Below are positions 17,386-27,097 of a DNA stretch of 64,000 nt, piece by piece. Made by a program: the position numbers and the translations under genes. The DNA is from Mycolicibacterium goodii (GTDB lineage: Bacteria > Actinomycetota > Actinomycetes > Mycobacteriales > Mycobacteriaceae). Each line of letters begins with the position of its first letter. Position 1 is the stretch's first letter. Location: NCBI RefSeq assembly GCF_022370755.2, contig NZ_CP092364.2, forward strand, positions 4,030,001 through 4,094,000, given 5' to 3'. Under the pieces are notes generated by a model. That model worked only from the letters and a program-made list of their open reading frames with translations, was not told the DNA's origin and searched no databases.

Positions 17386-18305
17386 GCGCCAGCGAGAAGC
17401 GCAGCGGATCGCGCATCGGCTCAACCAGTTTCTATGGCCCGCTCGAAGACCCCGCGGCGGACGCCGGTTACGACGACCACCCGCAACGCGTGGGATTTTT
17501 CACCGACACTTCGGTGTGCATCGGCTGCAAGGCCTGCGAGGTCGCGTGCAAGGAGTGGAACGGTGTCCCCGACGACGGGTTCAACCTGCTCGGTATGTCG
17601 TTCGACAACACCGGCAATCTCGGCGCGAACTCGTGGCGGCATGTCGCATTCATCGAACAACCCGCGCGCGAGCCCGAGGATCTCGGAATGCCGAGCTTCG
17701 AACGTCCCGGCGACGCCACGGGGGCCGAGACACGTCAGGACTTCCGGTGGCTGATGGCCTCGGATGTGTGCAAGCACTGCACGCACGCGGGCTGCCTGGA
17801 TGTCTGCCCGACGGGTGCGTTGTTCCGTACCGAGTTCTCGACTGTCGTTGTGCAACAAGATATCTGCAATGGCTGCGGATACTGCGTGTCCGGTTGTCCG
17901 TACGGGGTGATCGAACGGCGTGAGGGCGATGGCCGGGCGTGGAAGTGCACGCTGTGCTACGACCGGTTGCACAACGGGCTGGAACCGGCGTGCGCGAAGG
18001 CCTGCCCCACCGACTCCATCCAGTTCGGCGTTCTCGACGAACTCCGTGAACGCGCGGCGCGCCGCGTCGAGGAACTGCACGAGCGTGGCGTGACCGAGGC
18101 ACGGTTGTACGGACACGACCCCAATGACGGGGTCGGCGGCGACGGTGCGTTCTTCCTGCTTCTCGACGAGCCCGAAGTGTACGGGCTGCCACCGGATCCC
18201 GTGGTGCCCACGCGGGATGCCGGCGCGATGTGGAGATACGCGGGCATGGCGGCGAGCGCACTGGTGGGGGTGGCCGTGTCGGCGTTCATGGGGCGGCGAC
18301 CATGA
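17382..18305 (+). CDS. fdhB: Formate dehydrogenase iron-sulfur (beta) subunit
   Basis: The 307-residue protein starts within the ATGA overlap with the alpha subunit. It is a FdnH/HybA-type ferredoxin chain with four Cys clusters: CIGCKACEVACKEW, CKHCTHAGCLDVCPTGAL, CNGCGYCVSGCPYGV and CTLCYDRLHNGLEPACAKACP. It should carry four 4Fe-4S centres moving electrons from the alpha subunit to the membrane. The last ~25 residues (YAGMAASALVGVAVSAFMG) form one transmembrane helix, as in FdnH. It overlaps the membrane-subunit gene by ATGA. Confidence 0.95.
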   Translation: MSASEKRSGSRIGSTSFYGPLEDPAADAGYDDHPQRVGFFTDTSVCIGCKACEVACKEWNGVPDDGFNLLGMSFDNTGNLGANSWRHVAFIEQPAREPEDLGMPSFERPGDATGAETRQDFRWLMASDVCKHCTHAGCLDVCPTGALFRTEFSTVVVQQDICNGCGYCVSGCPYGVIERREGDGRAWKCTLCYDRLHNGLEPACAKACPTDSIQFGVLDELRERAARRVEELHERGVTEARLYGHDPNDGVGGDGAFFLLLDEPEVYGLPPDPVVPTRDAGAMWRYAGMAASALVGVAVSAFMGRRP

Positions 18306-19324
18306 AGGAACTTCGCAGCGACACCGACGCGGCGGACATGCACGCACAAGCCCGCCACCGCCGAGGCGGACACGACGACATGGCCGTTCCCCCAGCCGAA
18401 TTCCGCTCGTACTACGGACGGCAGATCCTCAAGACGCCGGTGTGGAACTGGATGATCGCGGCGTATCTGTTCAGCGGTGGCCTCTCGGCGGGTTCGGCGC
18501 TGCTGGCAGCAGGCGCGGACCTGACGGGGCGGCCGCAGTTGCGCAGGGTGTCCCGCATCGGCGCACTCGCAAGCCTGCTGGCCAGCATGTACTTCCTCGT
18601 CGGTGATCTCGGGCGGCCCGAACGGTTCCACCACATGCTGCGCGTCGCCAAGCCGAGCTCACCGATGAGCATGGGCACCTGGATCCTCAGCGGCTACGGT
18701 CCCGGTGCCGGCGCCGCGGCGGTGGCGGAGCTGATGCCCCGTCGTCTGCGCCGCAGCCGAATCGGGCGGCTCCTTCGCTGGGCGGCACGGCCCGCCGGGT
18801 TGGAGGCCGCCGCCGTCGCCCCTGGCGTCGCGTCGTACACCGCGGTGCTGTTGTCGCAGACGGCCGTTCCGGCGTGGCGTGAGGCGCACCCCTACCTTCC
18901 GTTCATCTTCACCGGCTCCGCGGCCGCGAGCGGCGCCGGTCTGGGCATGCTGCTGGCACCCGTGTCAGAGAGCGGTCCCGCGCGACGTATGGCGGTGACC
19001 GGAGCAGCGCTCGAAGTGGTGGCGTCACGCACGATGGAGCGCCGGCTCGGCCTCGTGGGTGAGACGTACACGACCGGCAAGCCGCACACGCTGCGGAAGT
19101 GGTCGGAGATCCTCACCGTCGGCGGCGCGGTCGGGGCGGTGGTGTCGGGTCGCCGCCGGTGGGCGGTGGCGACCTCGGGGGCCGCATTGCTCGCGGGCAG
19201 TGCGCTGCAACGGTTCGGCGTGTTCGAAGCCGGTGTGCAGTCGACCCGCGACCCCAAATACGTGGTGGTTCCCCAGCGCGCCCGCCTCGACGCCGGGCGC
19301 CCGGCTCGAGGTGACCAGCGGTAG
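18302..19324 (+). CDS. NrfD/PsrC-type membrane subunit of formate dehydrogenase
   Basis: The start at ATG 18302 overlaps the beta-subunit TGA (ATGA); product 340 residues. Hydrophobic segments begin with TPVWNWMIAAYLFSGGLSAG, the signature of NrfD-family quinone-reactive membrane proteins, and about eight helices follow. The family passes electrons between a 4Fe-4S subunit and the quinone pool; here formate electrons would reduce menaquinone. It takes the place of the cytochrome b (FdnI) subunit of classical E. coli FDH-N; no haem-b histidine pattern was recognised. Confidence 0.88.
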   Translation: MKELRSDTDAADMHAQARHRRGGHDDMAVPPAEFRSYYGRQILKTPVWNWMIAAYLFSGGLSAGSALLAAGADLTGRPQLRRVSRIGALASLLASMYFLVGDLGRPERFHHMLRVAKPSSPMSMGTWILSGYGPGAGAAAVAELMPRRLRRSRIGRLLRWAARPAGLEAAAVAPGVASYTAVLLSQTAVPAWREAHPYLPFIFTGSAAASGAGLGMLLAPVSESGPARRMAVTGAALEVVASRTMERRLGLVGETYTTGKPHTLRKWSEILTVGGAVGAVVSGRRRWAVATSGAALLAGSALQRFGVFEAGVQSTRDPKYVVVPQRARLDAGRPARGDQR

Positions 19325-19334
19325 CTTTCACGGC

Positions 19335-19961
19335 ATGCCGTTCGAAACGCCGCTGCTGCTCATCCTCGATCTGGTGGGTACTTTCGCGTTCGCGCTCAAC
19401 GGTGCGCTGACCGCCGTACGCGCCGAACGGCTCGACATCTTCGGCGTGATCACGCTCGGCATGTTCACCGGTCTCGGTGGCGGCACGATCCGCGACGTAC
19501 TGCTCGACGCGCTGCCGCCCGCCACGTTCGTCGACTGGCGGTATCTCGCCCTCGCGTCCGGAGGTGGACTGCTCGCGTTCATCCTCAGCCGAAGGCTCGA
19601 CCGTCTCTCGATGACCATCACCGTGCTCGACGCCATCGGGTTGAGCGTGTTCGCGGTGCTTGCCGCCTACAAGGCACTCGACCTCGGATTCGGTGTGCCG
19701 CAAGCGATGATCGTCGGCACCGTCACGGCCGTGGGTGGCGGCACCATCCGGGACGTGATGATCGGACGGATCCCGACCGTCCTGCGCAGCGAGCTGTACG
19801 CCATTCCGGCATTGATCGCCGCGGGCCTCGCAGCGACCGGCTACACCTTCGGATACCGCGGGACGGTGGCCGCGTTGAGCGCGGCCGCGGTGTGCTTCGT
19901 GATCCGGATGGTGGGCGTGCGTTTCGACCTGCACGCGCCGCGGCCGCCAGGGTTGCGTTGA
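19335..19961 (+). CDS. TRIC-type cation channel / UPF0126 membrane protein
   Basis: A 208-residue membrane protein of two homologous halves, each with three helices and a glycine motif (GMFTGLGGGTIRDVL in the first, GTVTAVGGGTIRDVM in the second). This duplicated GGGTxRD motif defines the YadS/TRIC family of trimeric potassium-permeable channels. ATG 19335 is used; a GTG at 19311 is possible. It starts 10 bases after the dehydrogenase operon and may be cotranscribed, but a metabolic link is unknown. Confidence 0.85.
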   Translation: MPFETPLLLILDLVGTFAFALNGALTAVRAERLDIFGVITLGMFTGLGGGTIRDVLLDALPPATFVDWRYLALASGGGLLAFILSRRLDRLSMTITVLDAIGLSVFAVLAAYKALDLGFGVPQAMIVGTVTAVGGGTIRDVMIGRIPTVLRSELYAIPALIAAGLAATGYTFGYRGTVAALSAAAVCFVIRMVGVRFDLHAPRPPGLR

Positions 19962-20022
19962 CGCACCCGTTTGACGACGCCGGTACCGGGTAGGTCACCG
20001 GCGAACCCACCCGATAACGCGA

Positions 20023-20054
20023 AAGTCCCCGACACCCAACGGTGTCGGGGACTT
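20023..20054. terminator. Bidirectional hairpin between the TRIC gene and sahH
   Basis: AAGTCCCCGACACC (20023-20036) and GGTGTCGGGGACTT (20041-20054) form a perfect 14-bp stem with loop CAAC. It lies just downstream of both convergent genes. There is no long U tract, as usual in mycobacteria. Confidence 0.8.
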
Positions 20055-20065
20055 CGCACCGGAAC

Positions 20066-21523
<1,458 letters not shown>

Positions 21524-21670
21524 GTAAGAGCCCCTTTTTTCGTTCGTCATTGCCTGTGAACGCATGACGTGCCGCGGCGGGCCGCGTGCACTGTCACGCC
21601 GACAACCCAAAGCCTGCGGGCTCGCGGGACAGGCGCTACGGCATTCGGACGGCATGTGGCGCTCTGACAG

Positions 21671-22375
21671 CTATGGGGTGTCGATAACACCGTATCGTTC
21701 GGCGAACGGAGACATGAGGCGGGCCAGATCACGGGCCACATCATGGTCGGCTTCCGGAGGCATCGAGACGTAGCTCATGGCCAGTCGGACGATCGCGCGG
21801 GCCAGCACGCCGGCGTCCTCGTCGCTCGAACGGATCCAGCCGTTCTGGAACGTCTCCTGCAGCCGAGCCGAGCAGCGCGTGATTATCGGCCCGCTGCCGA
21901 TGGTGATGATCTGCAGCAGATCGGGCTTCGCCGCGCCGGTGAGCAGCGAGATCACCAGCGGGTCGGCGGCCGAATCGGCGAAGAACGCGCGGAAGCCCTC
22001 CAGGAAGGCCGCGTAGACGTCGCCGACGTTGTTGTTGATCGCGTCGTCCACCGCGTCGACGAGCCGGTCGGCGAGGCGCATGGCGTACCCCTCGGCCAGG
22101 CCCTGCCGGGAGCCGAACTCGTTGTAGATCGTCTGCCTGCTGACACCTGCGGCCTGCGCCACGTGCGACAGCGTGATGGCGGACCAGTCCCGGGTGAGCA
22201 GCAGATCGCGCATGCCGTCGAGGATCGAATCGCGCAGCAGCACGCGTGACGCCTCTGCGTACGGCATGCGTTGCTTGGCCCGGGGACGACTCACACGCGC
22301 GACAATATCGCTTTCCGTCGCCCCGTTCCGTCCCACCACGCGCGCCGAGGTGCCGAACAACCCCGCCGCCGTCAT
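21671..22375 (-). CDS. TetR-family regulator of the alkane operon (AlkX-like)
   Basis: The 234-residue product starts at ATG 22375, eight bases after the rubredoxin gene; a downstream GTG (VSRPRAKQRM) is an alternative. The helix-turn-helix is in the N-terminal third: ITLSHVAQAAGVSRQTIYNEF. The C-terminal domain (DPLVISLLTGAAKPDLLQII ... [20 protein letters not shown]) matches the Rv3249c/AlkX type. As the last gene of alkB-rubA-rubB-tetR it probably represses its own operon and responds to a hydrophobic ligand. The palindrome over the alkB -35 box is a candidate site. Confidence 0.9.
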   Translation of the reverse strand: MTAAGLFGTSARVVGRNGATESDIVARVSRPRAKQRMPYAEASRVLLRDSILDGMRDLLLTRDWSAITLSHVAQAAGVSRQTIYNEFGSRQGLAEGYAMRLADRLVDAVDDAINNNVGDVYAAFLEGFRAFFADSAADPLVISLLTGAAKPDLLQIITIGSGPIITRCSARLQETFQNGWIRSSDEDAGVLARAIVRLAMSYVSMPPEADHDVARDLARLMSPFAERYGVIDTP

Positions 22376-22382
22376 GGCGACG

Positions 22383-22565
22383 TCACGACCGGGACACCTC
22401 GACCATGTCGAAATCGGACTTTGCCGCACCGCAGTCCGGGCAACTCCAGTCGTCTGGGATGTCCTCCCACCGGGTTCCCGGCGCGATGCCGTCCTCCGGC
22501 CAGCCCTTGGCCTCGTCGTACTCGAAACCGCACTGCACACACACGAAGACGCGGTAGTCGCTCAT
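22383..22565 (-). CDS. rubB: Rubredoxin (second of the operon)
   Basis: A 60-residue rubredoxin with the two iron-binding knuckles CVQCG and CPDCG. It contains the usual [15 protein letters not shown] segment. It transfers electrons to AlkB for alkane hydroxylation in the cytosol. The ATG (22565) overlaps the TGA of rubA. Confidence 0.95.
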   Translation of the reverse strand: MSDYRVFVCVQCGFEYDEAKGWPEDGIAPGTRWEDIPDDWSCPDCGAAKSDFDMVEVSRS

Positions 22566-22735
22566 CGGGTCACCTCAATCTGTTCGAAGTCGATCTTTTC
22601 GCGCACCCCGCAGTCGGGGCAGCACCAGTCGTCAGGAACGGCATCCCAGGAGGTGCCGGGCGGGAACCCTTCCCGCGCGGCGCCTTTGGACTCGTCGTAG
22701 ATGTAGTCGCAAACCGGGCAGCGGTAGCTGGCCAT
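22562..22735 (-). CDS. rubA: Rubredoxin (first of the operon)
   Basis: A 57-residue rubredoxin translated from ATG 22735, one base after the alkB stop. Iron knuckles are CPVCD and CPDCG, with [15 protein letters not shown] between. The two rubredoxins differ at the knuckles (CPVCD against CVQCG), as in the AlkG1/AlkG2 types. In characterised alkane systems only one type supports AlkB, so the pair may not be redundant. Confidence 0.93.
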   Translation of the reverse strand: MASYRCPVCDYIYDESKGAAREGFPPGTSWDAVPDDWCCPDCGVREKIDFEQIEVTR

Positions 22736-22736
22736 G

Positions 22737-23999
22737 CTAGGCGACCTCGCGGCGCCCGTACCGCTCCAACACCGCCTCGCGCACGCGCGGATGGATGTTC
22801 ACCCGCGTGATGTCACCGTCGTAGTGCGCCAGCACGCGGTGGTCCATGACGCGTCGCCACAGCGGCGGAAAGTACGTGAGCGCGATCATCGACGCGTATC
22901 CGCTGGGCAGGTTGGGGGCACCGTCCATGCTGCGCAGCGTCTGGTAGCGACGCGTCGGGTTGGCGTGGTGGTCGCTGTGCCGCTGCAGGTGGTAGAGGAA
23001 CAAGTTGGTGACGATGTGGTCGGAGTTCCAGCTGTGCTCGGGGGTGCAGCGCTCGTAACGGCCACTCGCGGGCCTGCCTTCTCTTCGCGCAAGCGGCTCG
23101 TCGACCTTTTGCCGCAGCAGGCCGTAGTGCTCCAGGTAGTTCACGGTCTCCAGCAGCGTGAACCCGAAGACCGCCGAGATGACGATGTAGGGGATCAGCG
23201 CCAGGCCGAAGACCGCGATCAGCGCGCCGTAGAGCGCCAGGGACATCGCCCATGCGTTGAGCACGTCGTTGGACCAGTGCCACTTGCTCTTGCCGGCCCG
23301 CTTCAGGCGTTTGGCCTCCAGTTCCCACGACGACCGCAGGCCGCCCCACACGCTGCGCGGCAGGAACTCCCAGAACGTCTCACCGAAACGCGCCGACGCG
23401 GGATCCTCTGGCGTGGCGACCCGCACGTGGTGGCCGCGGTTGTGCTCGATGTAGAAGTGGCCGTACCAGGTCTGCGCCAGCGTGATCTTGGACAGCCAGC
23501 GTTCCAGCGAGTCCTTCTTGTGTCCGAGTTCGTGAGCGGTGTTGATGCCGACACCGCCCAGGACGCCGACCGACAGCGCCAGACCGATCTTGGCGGCCCA
23601 GCCCAGCCCGCCGTCGAATCCCAGCCAGCTCAGGTCCGAGGCGGTGAACAGGTAGGCGCCGAAGATCACGCTGGCGTACTGGAACGGGATGTAGACGTAG
23701 GTGCAGTAGCGGTAGTACCTGTCGTTCTCCAACCGCTCCATGACCTCGTCCGGCGGGTTCTGACCGTCCGGGCCGAACTTCAGGTCGAGCAGCGGCAGCA
23801 GCACGTACAGCAGGATCGGACCGATCCAGAACGGGATCTGCGCCGCGGTGTGCCAGCCGGCCGCGTTGAGCGCCCACACCAGCGGCAGCATCACGAACAG
23901 CGCGGTCGGGGCGATCAATCCCATCAGCCACAGGTATCGCTTCTTGTCGCGCCACTCCTCGACGTCGGACACGGCCGACGGGCCCATTTCTGCCACCAC
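22737..23999 (-). CDS. alkB: Alkane 1-monooxygenase AlkB
   Basis: AlkB is an integral-membrane di-iron enzyme that hydroxylates n-alkanes at the terminal carbon. The 420-residue protein starts with GTG 23999, six bases after AAGGAGG. The histidine boxes are HELGHKKD, EHNRGHHV and LQRHSDHHANPTRRYQ, plus the alkane-hydroxylase motif NYLEHYGLLR. About six hydrophobic helices precede and separate these boxes. The operon continues with rubA, rubB and the TetR gene with 1-base gaps or overlaps, giving hydroxylase, electron carriers and regulator as one unit. Confidence 0.97.
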   Translation of the reverse strand: MVAEMGPSAVSDVEEWRDKKRYLWLMGLIAPTALFVMLPLVWALNAAGWHTAAQIPFWIGPILLYVLLPLLDLKFGPDGQNPPDEVMERLENDRYYRYCTYVYIPFQYASVIFGAYLFTASDLSWLGFDGGLGWAAKIGLALSVGVLGGVGINTAHELGHKKDSLERWLSKITLAQTWYGHFYIEHNRGHHVRVATPEDPASARFGETFWEFLPRSVWGGLRSSWELEAKRLKRAGKSKWHWSNDVLNAWAMSLALYGALIAVFGLALIPYIVISAVFGFTLLETVNYLEHYGLLRQKVDEPLARREGRPASGRYERCTPEHSWNSDHIVTNLFLYHLQRHSDHHANPTRRYQTLRSMDGAPNLPSGYASMIALTYFPPLWRRVMDHRVLAHYDGDITRVNIHPRVREAVLERYGRREVA

Positions 24000-24040
24000 G
24001 AGATGCCTCCTTCTGTGAGTGCGATCACCGCAATGCCTTG

Positions 24041-24095
24041 ACTATATGACGCTCTTTGTCCTGTGTCTAGACATTGAGGCGCTGTTTGTAAACAA
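24041..24095 (-). promoter_or_regulatory. alkB promoter with overlapping palindromes
   Basis: On the minus strand, TAGACA (24069-24064) and TATAGT (24046-24041) are spaced by exactly 17 bases, a good housekeeping promoter. The 10-bp palindrome TGTCTAGACA (24064-24073) covers the -35 box, and a second imperfect palindrome GTTTGTAAAC (24084-24093) lies just upstream. Both are candidate operators for the TetR regulator encoded at the end of the operon. Confidence 0.65.
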
Positions 24096-24143
24096 GGCAG
24101 GGTGTGCGCAATCCCAGAAGGTCGATCGGGGTCGAAAACCGAA

Positions 24144-25628
24144 CTATCCCGTGGGCGTGATGTCGCGGCTGGCCAGCACCGAGTTCCTGCGGCCGTAGAC
24201 GAAGTAGACGGCGACACCGATCGCCATCCAGATCAGGAACCGGATCCAGGTGAGACCGGTCAGGTTGAGCATGAGCCACAGGCAGGCGAGGATCGCCGCG
24301 ATCGGCAGCACCGGCACCCACGGTGCGCGGAAGCCGCGCGGGAGATCCGGGCGGGTACGACGCAGGACCAGGACGCCGGCCGAGACCAGGACGAACGCGA
24401 ACAGCGTGCCGATGTTCACCATCTCTTCGAGCTTGCCGATCGGGAACACCGACGCCGCGACCGCGACGACCGCACCCACGATGAGAGTGGTCCGCACCGG
24501 CGTACCGTGCTCACCCGTCTTCGCCAACTGGCGCGGCATCAGGCCGTCACGCGACATCGCGAACAACACCCGCGTCTGTCCGAGCATCAACACGATCACC
24601 ACGGTGGTGAGCCCCGCGAGTGCGCCGATCGAGATGACCTTGGCCGCCCAGTCGACACCGTTCTGGGCGAACGCGGTCGCCAGGTTGGCCGACTCGCCGT
24701 CGGCGCTCTTGAGGTCGCGGTAGGACACCATGCCGGACAGCACAACGGCCACCGCGACGTAGAGCACGGTCACAATGGCCAGCGACCCGAGGATGCCGCG
24801 CGGCACGTCCCGCTGAGGGTTGCGGGTCTCCTCGGCCGTGGTGGCCACGATGTCGAAACCGATGAACGCGAAGAACACGATCGAGGCGCCGGCCAGCAAC
24901 CCGTACCAGCCGTAGTGGCTGCCTTCTGCGCCGGTGAGCAACGAGAACAGCGACTGCTCGGTCCCGCTGCCGCCACCGCTGCCGTCACCCGACTCGGCAG
25001 GCGGGATGAACGGCGTGTAGTTGGACGCCTTGATGTAGAACGCACCCACGAACACCACCAGCAGCACCACCGAAACCTTGATGATGGTGATGACGAGGCT
25101 GACCATCGCCGAGATCTTGGTGCCACGCGCCAGCAGCAGGGTGACCACCCCGATGATCAGCAGAGCGCCCCAGTCCAGGGTCAGCCCACCGCCGATCTGC
25201 ATGATCCCGCCACCGAAGTTGAACACCGTCCCGAGATAACTCGACCATCCCTTGGCGACCACCGCCGCGGCCACCGCGAACTCCAGGATCAGGTCCCAGC
25301 CGATGATCCACGCGACGAATTCTCCGAACGTTGCGTAGGAGAACGTGTAGGCGCTCCCGGCAACCGGCACGGTGGAGGCGAACTCGGCGTAACACAACGC
25401 CGCGAGCCCACATGCCACGGCCGCGATCAGGAACGAGATCGAGATGGCGGGGCCGGTGAGATTGCCTGCGGTGGAAGCCGTGATGGTGAAGATGCCCGCA
25501 CCGATCACCACCGAGACGCCGAAGACGGTGAGATCCCACCACGTGAGATCCTTGCGTAACCGGGTGGTCGGTTCGTCGGTGTCAGCAATCGACTGCTCAA
25601 CGGATTTGGTACGCCACCGTGTCGTCAT
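24144..25628 (-). CDS. APC-family cationic amino acid permease
   Basis: A 494-residue membrane transporter with about twelve helices. The N-terminal LTWWDLTVFGVSVVIGAGIF is the typical APC/CAT signature with the unwound first helix, followed by FLIAAVACGLAALCYAEFAS. Homologous to Rv3253c-type proteins annotated as cationic amino-acid transporters; the substrate is not proven by sequence. It is transcribed towards the alk operon but separated by its promoter region. Confidence 0.88.
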   Translation of the reverse strand: MTTRWRTKSVEQSIADTDEPTTRLRKDLTWWDLTVFGVSVVIGAGIFTITASTAGNLTGPAISISFLIAAVACGLAALCYAEFASTVPVAGSAYTFSYATFGEFVAWIIGWDLILEFAVAAAVVAKGWSSYLGTVFNFGGGIMQIGGGLTLDWGALLIIGVVTLLLARGTKISAMVSLVITIIKVSVVLLVVFVGAFYIKASNYTPFIPPAESGDGSGGGSGTEQSLFSLLTGAEGSHYGWYGLLAGASIVFFAFIGFDIVATTAEETRNPQRDVPRGILGSLAIVTVLYVAVAVVLSGMVSYRDLKSADGESANLATAFAQNGVDWAAKVISIGALAGLTTVVIVLMLGQTRVLFAMSRDGLMPRQLAKTGEHGTPVRTTLIVGAVVAVAASVFPIGKLEEMVNIGTLFAFVLVSAGVLVLRRTRPDLPRGFRAPWVPVLPIAAILACLWLMLNLTGLTWIRFLIWMAIGVAVYFVYGRRNSVLASRDITPTG

Positions 25629-25690
25629 AGTTTTCGTTGCCTCTCGTATTCCGCCCGGCTCACGTCATGTTCCCATTACCGTGGCAGTCG

Positions 25691-27076
25691 ATGAGTACGA
25701 CTCTGGAACATTCCCCCACCCATGCGATCGTGATCGGTGGCAGTGTCGCCGGTTTGTGCGCGGCTCGCGTGCTTTCCGAGCATTTCGACCGTGTGACGGT
25801 CTACGAGCGTGACGAGCTGCCTGCCGAGCCCGTGAACCGTAGCGCGATACCGCAGGGACAGCATGTGCATCTGCTCATGGCAAGAGGTGCACAGGAACTT
25901 GAGGCGATCTTCCCAGGCCTGCTCGACGACATGGCCGGCGCCGGGGTGCCCGTGGTGCGGAACCAACCGGAGTCGATCCACTTCACCGCGGGCGGCCACC
26001 TCCTCGGCACCGGCAAGACACTCGAATCGAACTTCACCGCATACGTCCCCACCCGCGGCAGACTCGAGTGGCAGATCCGGGAACGCGTGCTCGCGCTGCC
26101 CACGGTTTCGGTGCTCCGAGGCGGCATCTCCCGTCCGCAGTTCGACGCGGTCGCCCAACGGGTCACCGGCGTGGTCCTCGACACCGGCGAGACCGTATCC
26201 GGCGATCTGGTGGTCGATGCGTCCGGGCGCGGAAGCCGCCTTCCGGTGTGGTTGGAGGAGTGGGGTTTTGAGCGGCCAAGGGAGGACTCGGTCAAAATCG
26301 GCGTGACCTACGCTTCGCATCGGGTGCGGATCCCCGACGGGTTGATGGCCGAGAAGATGGTGCTGGTCAGCGCCTCCCACGACGACGGTCTCGGCATGGG
26401 CATGTTGTTCCACGAGGACGGTATCTGGACGGTCACGGCCTTCGGGGTCGCCAAGGCCGAGCCGCCGAAAGACCTCGCAGGCATCTGCGCCCAGGCCGAC
26501 ACCATGCTGCCACCGCACATCAGCGCGGCACTGCGGGCCGGAGAACCCGTGGGCGAGATGAATTTTCACCGGTATCCGGTGGCCAAGTGGCGCCGCTACG
26601 ACAAGATGCGCCGCTGGCCCGCGGGCATCATGCCGTTCGGCGACGCCGTCGCGAGCCTCAATCCGACCTACGGGCAGGGCGTGACGATGACGGCGCTTCA
26701 GTCCGCCAACCTGCGCACCGTCTTGTCGGTCGGCAAACAGGACCTCATTCCCCGACTCGCGTATCGCACCGCGCGAACCACGTTTCCGGTATGGCTGATG
26801 AACGCCGTCGCCGACCATGTCGCGCATGGCGCCGAGGGCCCCAAACCATGGTGGTACCGGCCGCTCTACAACCTGTTCGACCAGTTCCTCGGCGCTGCCG
26901 AAACGGATCCCGTTCTGGCAGAGTGGTTTCTGCGGCGCACCAGCCTGCTCGACAGCCTCTATCTGGCCCCGTCACCACGTGTGATCGGACGAGCGATCCG
27001 GCACAACGCCAGGATGTGGCTGGCCGAGCGGACCAACCGCACCGCCCGTGACCAGGACCTCGCGGCCACCGGTTGA
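25691..27076 (+). CDS. FAD-dependent oxidoreductase
   Basis: The 461-residue protein starts at ATG 25691; in-frame codons upstream look noncoding. An N-terminal dinucleotide motif HAIVIGGSVAGLCAARVL binds FAD, with YERDELP as the second FAD strand. VVDASGRGSRLPVWLEEWG and MPFGDAVASLNPTYGQGVTMTAL complete the PHBH-type monooxygenase fold. Order next to manA matches Rv3254. The substrate is unknown; the gene is divergent from the permease, giving a shared 62-base promoter gap. Confidence 0.85.
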   Translation: MSTTLEHSPTHAIVIGGSVAGLCAARVLSEHFDRVTVYERDELPAEPVNRSAIPQGQHVHLLMARGAQELEAIFPGLLDDMAGAGVPVVRNQPESIHFTAGGHLLGTGKTLESNFTAYVPTRGRLEWQIRERVLALPTVSVLRGGISRPQFDAVAQRVTGVVLDTGETVSGDLVVDASGRGSRLPVWLEEWGFERPREDSVKIGVTYASHRVRIPDGLMAEKMVLVSASHDDGLGMGMLFHEDGIWTVTAFGVAKAEPPKDLAGICAQADTMLPPHISAALRAGEPVGEMNFHRYPVAKWRRYDKMRRWPAGIMPFGDAVASLNPTYGQGVTMTALQSANLRTVLSVGKQDLIPRLAYRTARTTFPVWLMNAVADHVAHGAEGPKPWWYRPLYNLFDQFLGAAETDPVLAEWFLRRTSLLDSLYLAPSPRVIGRAIRHNARMWLAERTNRTARDQDLAATG

Positions 27077-27097
27077 CCCGGATGCCGGTCGAATCCC

